A stretch of DNA of 64,000 bases, taken from contig CM049310.1 of NCBI GenBank assembly GCA_026874595.1, forward strand, positions 19,816,058 through 19,880,057, read 5' to 3'. The stretch comes from Sipunculus nudus. Lineage: Eukaryota > Annelida > Sipuncula > Golfingiida > Sipunculidae. A program made the position numbers and the translations under genes. Positions 1 to 13,375 of the stretch are shown in pieces. The stretch's first letter is position 1. Each line of letters starts with the position of its first letter. The notes under the pieces are model-generated. The model was not told the DNA's origin. It searched no databases and worked only from the letters and a program-made list of their open reading frames with translations.

Positions 1-44
1 TGTCTTCTAAATCAGCTGAGCGTCATGACCCATGGGTCACTTTA
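1..44 (+). mobile_element. 3' terminus of a family A Helitron-like repeat, cut by window edge
   Basis: Seen: the inverted-repeat motif TCAGCTGAGC at 12-21 is followed by the perfect 14-bp palindrome TGACCCATGGGTCA at 26-39 and then a T-run. The same arrangement closes copies near 47,066-47,094 and, with variants, 39,600 and 48,626, and appears reversed at 30,365 and 49,240. A short hairpin just inside the 3' end is typical of Helitron-type elements. The rest of this copy lies upstream of the window. Confidence 0.55.
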
Positions 45-672
45 AAAATCGAATGCATTCTGATTCCCCTGTTTCCCTTTTTTTTTTATAGAAAACCGTG
101 CATAAAACCAAATCCGAGGCACATAATTATTAATCTGTATTTAGCCTCATCGGGGGTGGGCACTTGAAAGGGGTTGATGATTATGTTCTTATATTGAATT
201 TGGGTACAGTTTATTATTATTATTATTTTTTTGGGGGTGGGGGGGGGGGGTCATTTTGCTTACCTTTTTTTTGCTTGCATTTGCGCTTTATCTCCAGTGC
301 ACCATCGACTCTTATCTCCCATTATCGTTATAACACCCGTGCAAAGAAAAAACTATTTTGGAACAGAGGGCCTTTCGCAGACCCTTTCATTTCAGAGGGG
401 AAAAAGTCCGCTATTTTTCCCTACGATTAAATCGTCCGTAACCCGTGAATATTTCCCAAGATATAGAAACACAACTACTTGGAATTTAAATTACCCTCTG
501 TGTCCATACAACTATTTCTTTAAAAGGGAGTACAAATGTAAGACCTTATAATGGATTATGTGTGTTGTGAACCTGGCATGTCATGGACGGAAAGTCTATA
601 TGGCGTTTATTGATGTCAATTATTAATGTTACCTTATTCATAAGGGGAAATGCAGAACAACTTGAATACATA
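45..672. other. Intergenic stretch with a G-run
   Basis: There is a poly-T tract near 79-89, TTA repeats near 211-228 and a G-rich run at 231-250. Short ORFs here have no recognisable product. I see nothing else. Confidence 0.5.
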
Positions 673-1076
673 CTGTGGTTGGCTTTATATTCGCGATTTC
701 TTCATTTTGAGCGTTTTGCGAGGGTTTCATTTTCGCGTTTCTACCAGAACATTAACCATCTAAGTACAGCAGTATACATATACATTGTATTTGTATTGAT
801 TTTAAATTTAGAACGAATCCTACAATAGCTCACTCATTTCTGGTTCAGTCATTCACTTATGACCGGTGAAACAGTTGATATATTTCATGTGTTAATCGCG
901 TGTTTCAAACCGATTAGTTTTCTGATTATGTTGTTTCATGAGGTGGGATAATTAATCCCCTCTTGTTCATTTTAGTTGATGAGGCATTTTATTCCCGAGG
1001 GTCTAATATTCGCGATTATTTCATATTCGCGAATATCTCGAAATTAAAACCCTCGCAATTAAAAAGGCAACCACTG
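673..1076. mobile_element. TA-flanked MITE-like element 1
   Basis: Seen: the left end CTGTGGTTGGC follows TA at 671-672. The right end, GGCAACCACTG, precedes TA at 1077-1078 and reads CAGTGGTTGCC on the other strand. The body is about 404 bp with no transposase ORF and many TTCGCG / CGCGAA words. TA duplications and CAGTGG-type termini resemble non-autonomous Tc1/mariner/pogo elements. Family assignment is inference. Confidence 0.5.
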
Positions 1077-1198
1077 TATATTGGTAATAAAAATTATCTC
1101 AAATTAGGCCAATAATGGTGACATCTTACAAATAGATTTTGGTTTAGTGGCCAGATTTTGCTTTTTTTTGCAGATATTGTGCATGAAATAATCATCTA

Positions 1199-1541
1199 CA
1201 GTGGTTGTCTTTCTGTTCGCGAGGGTTTCAAATTCGCAATAGCCGTGAAAGGGGATTTGTATATAGGTTGGCATTATGAATAAAAATAAAAATCGTTTAT
1301 ATGTTGAAAGAATGATATGTTAAATAATTTCAGATTTTCCCAATTGTTTGCCATCAACGAACAATATTTGTTAATCAGAATTTGTGCACAATGTTTTATA
1401 TTACTAATTCACATTATTATGGTTATACTCTGTATATAGGTCTATTGTATTGTGAGAACAGGAAAATGGATCCCTCGCGAAAAAAAAATGAAATAGTAAA
1501 AATCGCGAAATTTTAAACCGCGAATATGAAGTCAAGAACAG
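1199..1541. mobile_element. TA-flanked MITE-like element 2
   Basis: Seen: the left end CAGTGGTTGTC follows TA at 1197-1198. The right end reads CTGTTCTTGACTTC on the minus strand and is followed by TA at 1542-1543. The element is about 343 bp and rich in TTCGCG / CGCGAA words, like the 404-bp neighbour at 673-1076. The terminal match is imperfect, so it is an older or more diverged relative. Confidence 0.42.
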
Positions 1542-1543
1542 TA

Positions 1544-3347
1544 TATGCTTGGATTGAGCCCGATTGCTAGTAGATCTTGCCCTAGCCACCTTTTTGGCCG
1601 AATTGGACTTTAATACTGTTCATGCTCTGTCTGCTTAAGGCCTGCGAGACAAGAGGCATCAAATACCTTACACTTTGAGGATAAGATATATTACTAACAC
1701 CTTTGAGTGTGTCCATAACCCAAAAATGTATTATGTAATCTATATGCTGTACCGCATAAAAATAAAATTAAAAAAAAAAAAAAAAACAAGTTACATGCAA
1801 GTCCCCTTGAATATAGTAAACTAAGGTATATCTTTGTTTGTATACTTGCATTGTCCTGAGAAGATTTACCATTTCTCGATGTACACTGTAATCACCGCAG
1901 TCCTTTCAAATAGGTTTTTGTATCAAACGTATCTGTGACATCTTCTGTAATAAACGCTGATTCTGTTTAATGAATCTGTTTCTGACTGCGTTACATCACA
2001 GTATCTTGGAGGCGAAATTGGGTTATTCTGAAGAAAGATATGATACCTATACCAACACTGGAGTATTTATTATAAAACAACAATGAAAGCGCCGTTTTCT
2101 ATTACATATGAATACAGGTTCGGACCTGACAGTAGGTACGTTTTTCTCGGATTACTGGTATGCTTTTGTTGAACACCAGAGCTTGTCAAAGCCTCATTGT
2201 AAATCTTTTGGATATGTTATCACACTAAACGGTAGAAGAACTTGTTAAAATGGTAGAAGAAAATTCTTAATTTTATTTTTTTTATAAATACCACGTAGGT
2301 AACATATATAACGAAACGCGAACCTGTGTTTATGCGTGGCATTTTAACTTTCTCCTTATAATGTGTTCTGACACCGGTGTCTCCCGACCCACAATCATTA
2401 TTTATAAAGTGTATTACGTCTGGGGATAGGTGTTAAATTCAATATTTTTTTTCATTAATACAATTCTCTGAAGAATGTATATATACAATTTTAACATAAG
2501 ACTACGAGTCATCAATTAACACAAAATAATATATGTGAACTTACATACCAAAGTGAAAATCAGTCTATATGGCTGTCGTCCAGTAACCCATGTGAGCCAT
2601 GTTTGTATTCATGCTGTCAGAAATTTAACAATCATCAGACTGATTCAGCAATATACTGAGTTAAAACGGACGTTTTCTCAAACATGGTTAGTGTTTTTGG
2701 AAAGTATACTAATAAACTAACAATTGGTCTGGTTTACGTCATACCTGTAAGCCATGAGGCGTTGTCAAAAATGACGGTCCTGCATGCAAGATGGAAAGGT
2801 ACTCTGACGCTTTGTACACACTGGTCGTAGAATCTTTAATGTCAGAGGGCCGAAATGAAACCAACCATGAGACAAGTTGACCATCTCTATATTGGCTATA
2901 GGTGCTTAAGACAAAAACTACCACCCCTGACCCCATATGTGTGTACACATATATGAGACGCAAAAGTTCACAGGGGATCAATTTTTCCGCGGAATCTTGG
3001 AGACAATTTTAATTCATTGTTTGTGAACCTAGGCCCTTATTGTTAAATGAAATTTAAAAAGCTCTTTCACATATAATTTTAGCTACCGAGTCTCCAATGG
3101 CCTTGACAGGGTGGTATCTATAACGGGCCAGGCGGACGGGCTTGGAATGGGCCTAACGCGAAAGATGTCGATCCAGAACCCTTGGGAAATATTCTTTGAA
3201 ATTCCTTTACAGCTGCCCTAAGAATCTTCGGCTGACCTTATGAAGTGAGTAAAAGGTGATTTAGGGAAAATTCACTGAAGCTGAAGAGAATTTCAGGCGT
3301 ATTTTCTTCTATTTTGTTCTATTTATATAACCCGAACTATTTGAAAG

Positions 3348-3349
<2 letters not shown>
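1544..3349. other. Unannotated stretch with an internal poly(A) tract
   Basis: An A-run at 1770-1786 follows AAAATAAAATT. This could be the tail of an old retroposed sequence ending near 1790, but no body is recognisable upstream. Nothing else in 1,790-3,349 is identifiable. Confidence 0.3.

Positions 3350-3390
<41 letters not shown>
3350..3390. repeat. (TA)n microsatellite
   Basis: About 20 uninterrupted TA dinucleotides. Confidence 0.95.
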
Positions 3391-3394
<4 letters not shown>

Positions 3395-4581
3395 TATGCC
3401 GGTTGTTTTCTCCCGTTTCCTCACCTCTAATCACTACCGAACGACACCACCTGAGCCATGAAGAGTGCCATGAAAGTTAAATAAAGTTTAAATACACTTT
3501 TCAGAAAAACCTTTTTTTGAGAACCTTTTGTTCCCTTTTTAGGCGAATAAACTCATATAAAACAAATTTCATAATGATATCTTTAATCGGTTTATTATTT
3601 CGTCATATTTTCGTCAAAATCTCATATTGAGAATATTTAGGATACTGCATGTGTCAATTGCCTCAATGAATTCTCATAAAATACAAACCCTTCTTTGAAT
3701 GTTTTTATCAGATTATATCATGGATATTACATGCGGAATTAAAGCATAAATCATTTCGTATAATTTCATTATATGTCGCGAGAGTGAAGAAAATTTTATT
3801 TTCTTGAAAAGGGATGTCCTGATTGTCACAAAGGAGGGAGCGGTTTCGGTCCCTATCGATTGTCCCTCCAAAATATGAAGCACTGGATTTAATTTCGCCA
3901 TTTTTCTTTGTATGGAAAGGTGTTTGGGCAAACCAATGATTTGTCTTCTACAGCTTTTCTTTATCAGGATGAACATTTCACTCTCCACTATAACAGTGGC
4001 AAGATATACTAAGATGTTTTAACTTAACATTTGACATTCCGAAATTCTGAAAGTTACCATTAAAATAAATTAAAATCACTTTTTGTGCAGGTTTGTGCAC
4101 AATTAAGTGAGGGAGGTTCATGAGCCATTACCAAAATATCTTTAAGGATTATGCAGTCTACAGGGGTGGATCCAAATATTTTGAAAGGGGGGGGGGTCAT
4201 ATCCTGGATGTATATATGAGGTGGGGTATTCTATACTTTACAATAAATCTCCAAACCAATTCTCATATTTGGTATATGACCAACAGCGGGTGCTGCACAT
4301 AAGACACTACAATATATCATTATTGTTCCATATCTCCAAATCTATAAAGGGTATTATGATTTTTTATTGCTGCTTCCTAAACTAGAATCAATGGCCTTAT
4401 TCCTGTTGAGATTTAACCATATTCTGTTGACCTAATTTAGGGTAAATTTCATCTCTGTTGAAGAAAAGGGAATTCATTTTAGTTATTCATTAAGTGAATT
4501 CCATTCCATTTAAAAAAATGAGAAAATAAGAAACTACTAATTCAATAATAAATTCAAGTGCCTGCTCTCATGGCTTCTACC

Positions 4582-4582
<1 letters not shown>
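3391..4582. other. Unannotated AT-rich stretch
   Basis: It holds a G-run at about 4,188-4,197. No gene or repeat family is recognised. Confidence 0.4.

Positions 4583-4646
<64 letters not shown>
4583..4646. repeat. (AT)n microsatellite
   Basis: About 32 AT dinucleotides in a row. Confidence 0.95.
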
Positions 4647-4649
<3 letters not shown>

Positions 4650-7600
4650 TTACAATTTACTATTGCAAACCTAAAAAACAACTGTCAGAACTAATTATTA
4701 ATTATAGAGTGAAAAGTCCTGGAGTCATTGTGTCATTTTTAAAACATTATCAAGTCTAAAATGAACAGTTCTTCTTTTTTATTAAATTGGCTCTAAACGA
4801 CTCCTGACACTATTAAGTGTGTATGTATCTTGACTTAAGTGTATACATCAAACATTGTGAAGAATTTTTACTTATTTTATAACAAATGAGGTAACATTGG
4901 CATAGTCTCAGGTTTCTCAGGATATAAACATGGCATGTTAAATATGAAAAAAATGTGTCTTAAATGGTTTTGTTATTTATGCCCTATCTGTTGACAGTAC
5001 CATCTGAAGTGGATCAGTCTAAAATTAATCTAAATCATCCTAATCTTGTGTGTGTATATGTGTGTGTGGGGTATTTTGCCAAACAATTATAATTATACTA
5101 ATAATAAGAATATATAATAATTAGGGGCATGCCTTGGCCATAATAATATTTTTGATCCAAAATCTAGGAACCCACGCGCTCCACGATCAAGAACCACCAT
5201 GTAGGACCAGTTCTATGTAACATTAAACCTGCATGTACAGCTACATATTATCATCGGTCAGTATGAAAATTAAATACAGTAACAACTGTGTGAAACTATT
5301 GCATATATATACATACAAAGACCAAAATTTCAGCAGTATTCCCCTTTGAGTACCTCAATAAGATCATGCAATTTTTTAAATGTTAAATGACCAGACACTT
5401 TCAAATCTAATTTACAGTATCTACGCTAAAACTGTCTGAGATAAGGGTTATTTTTAGTGAAAGGAACAAACTATGATCTTACTTGCATTACTTGATCACA
5501 AAAGGAAGATTGAACAAAGAAATCAGACAATTTTTGCCGGCAGCCATGATATAACACACACTGTGAACACGTCATTTGATTTTATACAGTAAATGTGACT
5601 GACCAGACTGGCCAGCAAGTCAGTTCATTAATGAATGGCAAAGATGGGCCTTCTTGCTCTGGACAGTTTTCACACTTCATAGTGTCAGGACCAAGGTTTT
5701 TAGCCTGGCAGCCTCGCAGGCCCTGGTCTGACCAGTGACAGTCTGATTCATTAATCTGATTCATTAACATATCCATGTCATGGTAATTACATTGTGCAAA
5801 CAGAGTCTTTGATAAAAAAAGTAGTTAAGAGTACTCCCTCCTTGCATGTATATATACAGTATATTAAGGTAACAGTTTGTGTGTATATGTTTAAGATCAT
5901 TGTCAGTTTTAAGGAGCCACCCCCTTGGATCCGCCTCTGTCCTAGAATCCGTAGTACTAATACAAATTGGAAGGTGAGTGATTGACATCGACTGAAGCAT
6001 GCCGGGAAAACCTTTTGAGGCGGTTGTTTGACGTATACAAAATAATTCACCGTGCAGTCAACACACCCTCAGTGCAAGTCAAATCAAATAGTACATGACC
6101 CTTTTACTGCGGATCTTAAAGAAATCTATCGAAATGGCTCTCTTCATTAACTGAGATTTCCTGTGACATTGTTTCCACCTACCCTTTGTGTACTTGATAA
6201 AAGCCTTTGACAATGTTTTCGTCCCAGCTTTGTGGACACTTCAATGACCACTGACTTTGTATCCTTGAACCTGGCCTCTGTAAGATTTAACTTCATCTTT
6301 CTGCCAATGGAAGCGAGCAACGCAGTAGGGTGGTTTTGACTAATTAAGGGCTGGCGGCACGGAATCCTGGCTACTTTATTCATGGATGTTTTTCTCTGTT
6401 TTATTGAAAATATACAGTACAGGAATAGATTTATGTAGTTGAACATTTACGTCTTTATTCGCTTGACAATCAATATCATTTTGAACTGTATTAACTCCAT
6501 TAACAAGCAATTAAATATTTCTCTCAGCTCCACAAAGAAGGTAATATATTCGTTTGAATTTCTACACTTTGATCACCAAAAATGTCACTTACCAATATAC
6601 AAGATTACTTTTCACTTCATCACAGAGGTTACTTAAAAGTGTCTGCTGAGAATGTCATTGTGGGAAAATAATCTATTGAAAATCTAAAACACTGAAATCT
6701 AAGCGAGGAAAGAAATATATTCGTCATTATTCACAACACGTAGGGTTTATCAGGTATGTTTTCACTTATAAAACCAGGCATCCCGTTAGATATGTTTGTC
6801 TGCTTTCTAAAAACCACTACCCAGTGCGAAAAAATATTATGTTATAATTCACAATTACAGGATTGTTGAAAGGGAGGTCGTGTGAGTCGCAGCAAATGAT
6901 AATGGTTACCATAGAGAAGCGAATTACACTCTGATTCACTTGAATTCTTGTGTGTGTGATGAGCTCTTCAGAGACGACGCAAAATAATAGGGTGGCTGAT
7001 GTGGTGCATTTGTTTGTATTGCTGGAGTCTCGATCCGAATTAGCTATTTCAGTCAGTTTAAATGTCTTTACTGTGTCGTTAATTCATGGCTACATAATCC
7101 ACCTACTTATAATATGTATAAATAAATTTTAGTAATGCTGTTATCCTTATTTATTATTTCAAAATATTATTTTTAATTATTTAAAATTATTTAATTTATT
7201 GCCAGAGAATCGCATTAGTCATTTTCTATGGTGATAACCGTCCCCTCTTATTTACTTTACATTCTTTGCTAAGGGACAGGTCATCTGTCCTGGGATGTTT
7301 CGCCCGTTCGACCAGTCAATAGGGAGGAAAGTAATACGTCATCCAATCCATGTACATGCAAACCACCTGCGTGATACACGACTTTAAATGCCCTTCATTA
7401 GACCTAATTGACAGACGCCTTGAGGAATGAGACTTAAAAAGCCTGCTTGCAGAATCATCACACATCTGTCTTTAAGATGTATCACTTGGAGCTGAATATT
7501 AAATAACGTGTAACATTTTAGAGCAATTTTACAATTTTCGTTTGTTCAGCCTCTTTTACTGAATGGCTAGCCACATGAAATACCATGACTTACACTTCTG

Positions 7601-7970
7601 GAATCATATGATTATTTTTAAAGGCCTGAGACACATTATAATCCGTTTAGTAATTATTTTGTGCTAAATAAAAAAAAAACTTTCAATATGACCGCTGTTT
7701 CTTTCATATTTTTCTTCCAAATTAAGTCCACATATGCGCGACATATATCATTGAGGAAGTCTTTAATTACTCCCGCGAAGTTTCATTTTCGAAATATAAT
7801 TTAAGATTAAAATATATATGGCTGCTGGCGAATATTCTTCATCGATATATATAAGTTCCGTATATTTTTTGTTTTTAGCAATCAAACAATATGACCTAAT
7901 GAGACGTTATCCTCACCTATTGCAACCATGCGTTATTCCGGCGTCACGACATTAAATTTTAACTTGTGAG
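4647..7970. other. Unannotated stretch
   Basis: Mostly featureless AT-rich DNA. A short TG-rich run lies near 5,047-5,068. On the minus strand, 5,776-5,582 reads as 64 codons with six Cys and a Trp-rich end. It resembles no family I can name and may be a diverged gene or transposase fragment. No splice context was established. Confidence 0.3.
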
Positions 7971-7973
7971 AGG

Positions 7974-7984
7974 GATATATATAA

Positions 7985-8041
<57 letters not shown>
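7974..8041. repeat. (AT)n microsatellite with interruptions
   Basis: AT dinucleotides interrupted by AAAT at the left and by GT near 8,005. Confidence 0.93.
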
Positions 8042-8044
<3 letters not shown>

Positions 8045-8059
8045 AATTAAACATAGGTA

Positions 8060-8700
8060 TATTTATTTCATCGAGGATGATGAGGACCGACAAAATCTTG
8101 GTCTAGTTCGATGATAGGTCACCTTGGCCTTCTTTTCAAGGTCATAGAGCAGTTTCAAGACTCGTTAGCGCATTTCTCAGTAACATCTAAATGTATTGTT
8201 ATGAAAAGTGATGGGCTGATGTGCCTTGACGGTTTTTAACTGTTTCGCTAATCTAGTGACGCCATCTACAATATCTTGATATTCACAAATTTAACGCCTT
8301 CTTTTTACATTTTGCCCTGTTAGTGGTTAACCTAAGAAAGAATGAAACATAGCTACTTTATTAATTCAGGGCAGTTGTGATCCAACACAAAGTTCGAAAA
8401 TGGTTTAGCTTGACGTACTTTTAAAAGGCACAGAGCTATTTAACACAATCTTTTTCGCACATTTCTCAGGAGCCACTGGATGGATTTTTATGAAATATGT
8501 TGTGCTTATTTGCTTCGTGGTAACTTCATAGATGCATATTTGGAGTGCCAAGTCAGGTTGACTGGAGGTGGTAAAATTATAATTCAGATTAAAGCATGCA
8601 TACGCCAGGAATTCCCGTGTGAAACCAAAGCATTGGAAAGCTCGGAGATTTATGACCAAAATAAAGGTGGTTCATAGGGATTTTGAAATAGTCAAAATTG
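8060..8700. repeat. Diverged dispersed repeat of the 'caaggtca / ctcagnagccactg' style
   Basis: The phrases 'ttttcaaggtcatag' and 'catttctcaggagccactgg' match the phrasing of other repeats here, such as 'ttttttcaaggtcacag' near 19,328-19,344. This is judged by eye, so family membership and edges are uncertain. Confidence 0.3.
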
Positions 8701-9049
8701 ATCAAGTAAACCACTTTTTAATGACATTTGATCGAACAGATATAAGATCCGCATAAATACTGACGATAGCACCAATCGCTGTCCATGTCTAGGAAATGCC
8801 GGGAACGATACCTTTTGAGTCACGAGCCATTTATTTTCTACATTTTCTTAATTAAGTCTGAAGAATTTGCTATTAGTATGAACTTTTCACGAAGCGACTA
8901 TAGCAGCGCCACCTGTCAACAAATACGCTATAATGCTTCCAAGCGGGTTTAACCTGGCCCTTGAAATACCCGTTACGGACGTACCCGGTCGAAATCAGGC
9001 GGACCTGTCGTGACGCAACAAGCCTTGTACAGTGGTAATATTCTAGTTA

Positions 9050-9051
<2 letters not shown>

Positions 9052-9097
<46 letters not shown>
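9052..9097. repeat. (AT)n microsatellite followed by a short direct repeat
   Basis: About 23 AT dinucleotides. Immediately after it, ACAGTCATTTGA occurs twice in tandem (about 9,097-9,121). Confidence 0.93.
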
Positions 9098-9100
<3 letters not shown>

Positions 9101-9121
9101 TCATTTGAACAGTCATTTGAT

Positions 9122-12100
9122 CAAGATTAGAGTAAATCGAGTCTTGTGGATTTTTTATTTTGCTTTTGAAAAACAGCCATACATTTCATGTTGCTTGTAC
9201 GGCTTTGGTAAAATCCTTTTAACGCTTGGTTGACATGACGAACATGTCGGCGGACATTTACCTATTGGAAGCAATGAAAGAAAAATGAAATTTTGCAATC
9301 AATTAAAAAATTAGAATTTATAATGTGATTCAATCACAATCACAAAAACAATGTTGTTGCATTAACATGTCTGCTTAAGTCCGCTTAATATTAGGTAGGA
9401 ATAGTAAAAGTATGTGCTCTAAATAAATGAATAATGTCACTGGGCTTTACAACCATGGTACCTGGATAGATGAAGTATATAAAATACCTTAAAGGAAGGT
9501 GTATATAGCATTTATGGCAAGTGGCCTTTTAATCATGAGATTTGTAAGCTTTAAAGGGGCACTATCACCTATCTGACCTAAAAAGACTAAAGTAATCCCT
9601 TAGAGCTTTCCTAAAGAAGGCCAGAAAACGTGGATTTCACCGCAAACAGGCTGCTTGTTTTGTTTATACCAACGAGTTTATAATATGTAGGGGCCCGCCA
9701 AAAATCATCACATTCAACGAGGGCATCTGGCAGCAACCACTTCGGGTTACATGTTTTTCCCATTTGTCAATATTGCTGTGTTTACAAACATGCTGTTGAT
9801 AAACAAGTTCACACATCCTTCACGAAGGCCTTATAAGAACTTTTCACAACAAAAATTTTCTAGAACATTAATAAATACACAGAGAAAGACAGAAATAACT
9901 TCAATTCTTTTTTTCAAAAGGTAGGTGATTGCAAGATCAACTTTAATGTCTTGGTAATTCGACTTTCATGCTTTAAAGTATGAGCTGCTGAAACCAAACA
10001 TCAAAACTTGCGCACACAGGAATCAAGCAATTTTAAGTAAGCATAAGCATAACATTTGAGATTTAGAAATTTTATATAAAAATCTTTGAAATATCTTTTA
10101 TACAAGATATTAACCTGCATTCTTCTGTGGGTTTCGATCAATTCCGAAATTTATTTTTATTTCTTCTAGACAGTCAGTCGAACAAACAAACACCAAACAA
10201 TTGGATTGAGGTACTGGCATGAACGATTCGGAATCGGCAGCGCTGTCAGTCACAATAATGTAGATTAATCTGTGTAGTCATTCCTGACGAGGAAAAGTAG
10301 ACGACGATGCAGGATGCTTACATGCCAGTTCTTTTACTTCGAGTTCACAAAGTCGCTAGATATATGAATCTCAACTGGCTGCTCCTTTATGATATCATAT
10401 ATTAATACCTTATACAGGTCGCGAAGCCTGCATGAGACAAGACTTAAGCTGATTAAACCATCCGATCTAAAGCCATTTTGAAAAACATGAAACCGAATCA
10501 GCGGTGTCTAAATACACCCAGGTTTCATCCTCCCCCAGGCATGCACTGTTGCAACTTTCCGATAAGCGATATCTGGCTCTTGGCTACCTGCACGCTGAAT
10601 TAAGAACCACAGGATATTGATGGGGCCTGTTTGACGTCTGCCTGCGGCTCTCTCCCACCTCGTGCTCTGCGGGTGTGTCACGTCCACAGACCCCTTACAC
10701 GGTTTCCTGGGACGTGCTTGATTACATAGCTTCTTTTAGATGTAATGAACACCATTTTGTACTGCTTCTTTTAGGCGTCTATGTCAGATTTTAGGATTAG
10801 CCCATTAAATAACAAGCTATGGCTAGAGAGAAAAAAAAATCTAAATCAGTTTTTGCAGCTGATAGGGATTAAACCTTTGAGGGATTATAACTATTATTTG
10901 TATCAATTTAACACATTAAGAATATTCGTGAATCAATAAACTCTATCGTCATGATTATATATCCTTACCTTATAAGTTTACTGGAATATAAGCAAGAAAG
11001 GGGAAGAAGAATTGCAAAGAAAATCAAGGCTTAGAGATTTTACATAATCAATATTAAATACTTCTAAGGCTAAAATTTGTATTTTACGTTTTATGCATTT
11101 ATAACACAAATTCACTTGGCTGTCAGGAATTTTTGATAAAAATAAAGTCACGCAGACTTTTTAGATATGAACTTATAAACAGACTACCACATCCTATTTA
11201 AATAAAAAGTATTTAGAAATTATAAAATTAAACAAAATAAAAAGGTTGATGTTTCGTATAGTTCATCTTTCATAATTCAGGAGACTAATCACCATAAACT
11301 ATAAACATTCAGAAATACGGAACCCAGACACGGGCTTTCGGTGCAACCATTTTTTTTTCAATGCATGGGAACAGCTGAGACGGCATCGTTTCGCGTGCTT
11401 TTCCTGGCAGCTGTTATGCGGCGCGGGGCATTCTGGGACCGCCTTGCTTGTAAATCCACCGATACATCAGCCAGTAAAAGCGCAGTAAATGTTAAAAGAA
11501 GCACTATGCCCGGAAAATATCTATCACTACCGTCCCTTTTCTCCTCCTGAACCCTGAAGTCTTAAGCAATCATACATCTGCCTGGACTGAAACGTACAGT
11601 TATCTATTAGAGAAACTGGTTACAGGTAACTATAGATCACCCTGCGAGCGGAGAACGAAACGAAACAAACTGGTTTGATCCAGTTTCTGAATAGGTACTG
11701 TCCTGTTAACCTTTTAGCGGCATGTGTTCTAGGCACCCTTAACGAGGCCATTTTGACAGTCGGCTAAATCTGCCACAATTTCCCCCGGACCCCACGGTGT
11801 ATTTGGCAGGTGTCTATGTATACCATTAAACAGTTTGTCTCAGCAACCGTAGTTGTTTTTAGGTTATGAGTTCCTTTATTTTACTTGATGTCTTCTTCCA
11901 AAAACTTAGAAACAACCTTTACATCACGACAAGTGTAAAGGACCGTCTGACTTTTTCGATCATTCGTAATAAAGAAGAATCGCCAAACATAACTTTCAAC
12001 AGAATTCTCTGATAGATTGGTTTTATTTTTTGAAAAGGTGCACTCTCGTGAAGACTTGTCGGTGCGTCTGCGGTCTCGCTCAAGTAAGGCTCAAGTAATG

Positions 12101-12262
12101 ATAAATCACGCCCGGCCAAAACGTCTTCCTCCCAGATAGTAGTTGGGTATCGACACAAACATTTTCACAATTCTCTTTAATGATTCGCATGGTTATAACG
12201 GATCGTTTTCCCTAATTCCACGTGGCTGTAAATTCCCAACTTCCCAGTTATCCGCATTTTTT
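9122..12262. other. Unannotated stretch
   Basis: About 3.1 kb with no recognised gene. The phrase CTTTAAAGGGGCACTATCAC at about 9,550-9,569 looks like a transposon end, but I found no matching inverted end. A GC-richer patch lies at about 10,600-10,730. The apparent 69-codon ORF at 11,341 opens on GTG rather than ATG and is not supported. Confidence 0.35.
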
Positions 12263-12379
12263 ACTTCCTTTGACTCCGGTTATAGCAAGTCTCAGACCGG
12301 ATTTGTTGCTTCACTTCCTTATACTCGGGTTCTAGCAAGTCTCGTTCCGGCTCTGTGGCTTCACTTCCTTTCTCTCGGG

Positions 12380-13375
12380 TTAAAGCAAGTCTCAGGTCTG
12401 CTTTGTGGCATCACTTCCTTTGGCTCGGGTTAAAGCAAGTCTCGTTTCGGCTCTGTGGCTTCACTTCCTTTCTCTCAGGTTAAAGCAAGTCTCAGGTTTG
12501 TTTTGTGGCTTCACTTCATTTGACATAGGTTATAGCAAGTCTCAGGTTTGCTCTGTGGCTTCACTTCCTTTGACTGAAGTTATAGCAAGTCTCGTTCCGG
12601 CTTTGTGGCTTCATTTCCTTTCACTCGGGTTATAGCAAGTTTCAGGTTGCTTTGTGGCTTCACTTCCTTTGACTCGGGTTATAGCAAGTTTCAGGTTGCT
12701 TTGTGGCTTCACTTCTTTTGACTCGGGTTATAGCAAATTTCAGGTTGCTTTGTGGCTTCACTTTCTTTGACTCGGGTTATAGCAAGTTTCAGATTGCTTT
12801 GTGGCTTCACATCCTTTGACTCGGGTTATAGCAAGTTTGAGGTTGCTTTGTGGCTTCACTTCCTTTGACTCGGGTTATAGCAAGTCTCAGGTTGCTTTGT
12901 GGCTTCACTTCTTTTGACTTGGGTTATAGCAAGTCTCAGGCTGCTTTGTGGCCTCACTTCCTTTGATTCGGGTTATAGCAAGTCTCAGGTTGCTTTGTGG
13001 CTTCACTTCCTTTGACTCGGGTTATAGCAAGTCTCAGGTTGCTTTGTGGCTTCACTTCCTTTGACTCGGGTTATAGCAAGTCTCAGGTTGCTTTTTGGCT
13101 TCACTTCCTTTGACTCTAGGGGTTATAGCAAGTTTCAGGTTGCTTTGTGGCTTCACTTCTTTTGACTCGGGTTATAGCAAGTTAAGGTTGCTTTGTGGCT
13201 TCACTTCCTTTGACTCAGGTTATAGCAAGTTTCAGGTTGCTTTTTGGCTTCACTTCCTTTGACTCGGGTTATAGCAAGTTTCAGGTTGCTTTGTGGCTTC
13301 ACTTCCTTTGACTCGGGTTATAGGAAGTTTCAGGTTGCGTTGTGGCTTCAGTTCCTTCGGCTCGGGTTATAGCAA
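12380..13375 (+). repeat. Higher-order duplicated block of the 49-bp array (copy 1)
   Basis: This block recurs 1,575 bp downstream with its rare variants in the same order: TCGTTTCGGCTCTGTGG, ACATAGGTTATAGC, GACTCTAGGGGTTATAG (about 13,114 and 14,688) and GCGTTGTGGCTTCAGTTCC (about 13,335 and 14,911). Shared rare variants imply block duplication of about 32 units, not unit-by-unit spread. Confidence 0.8.

Noticed and set aside
1770-1790. Polyadenylated processed pseudogene
   Set aside because: Only an A-run with an AATAAA-like word is visible; no gene body or flanking duplication was found.
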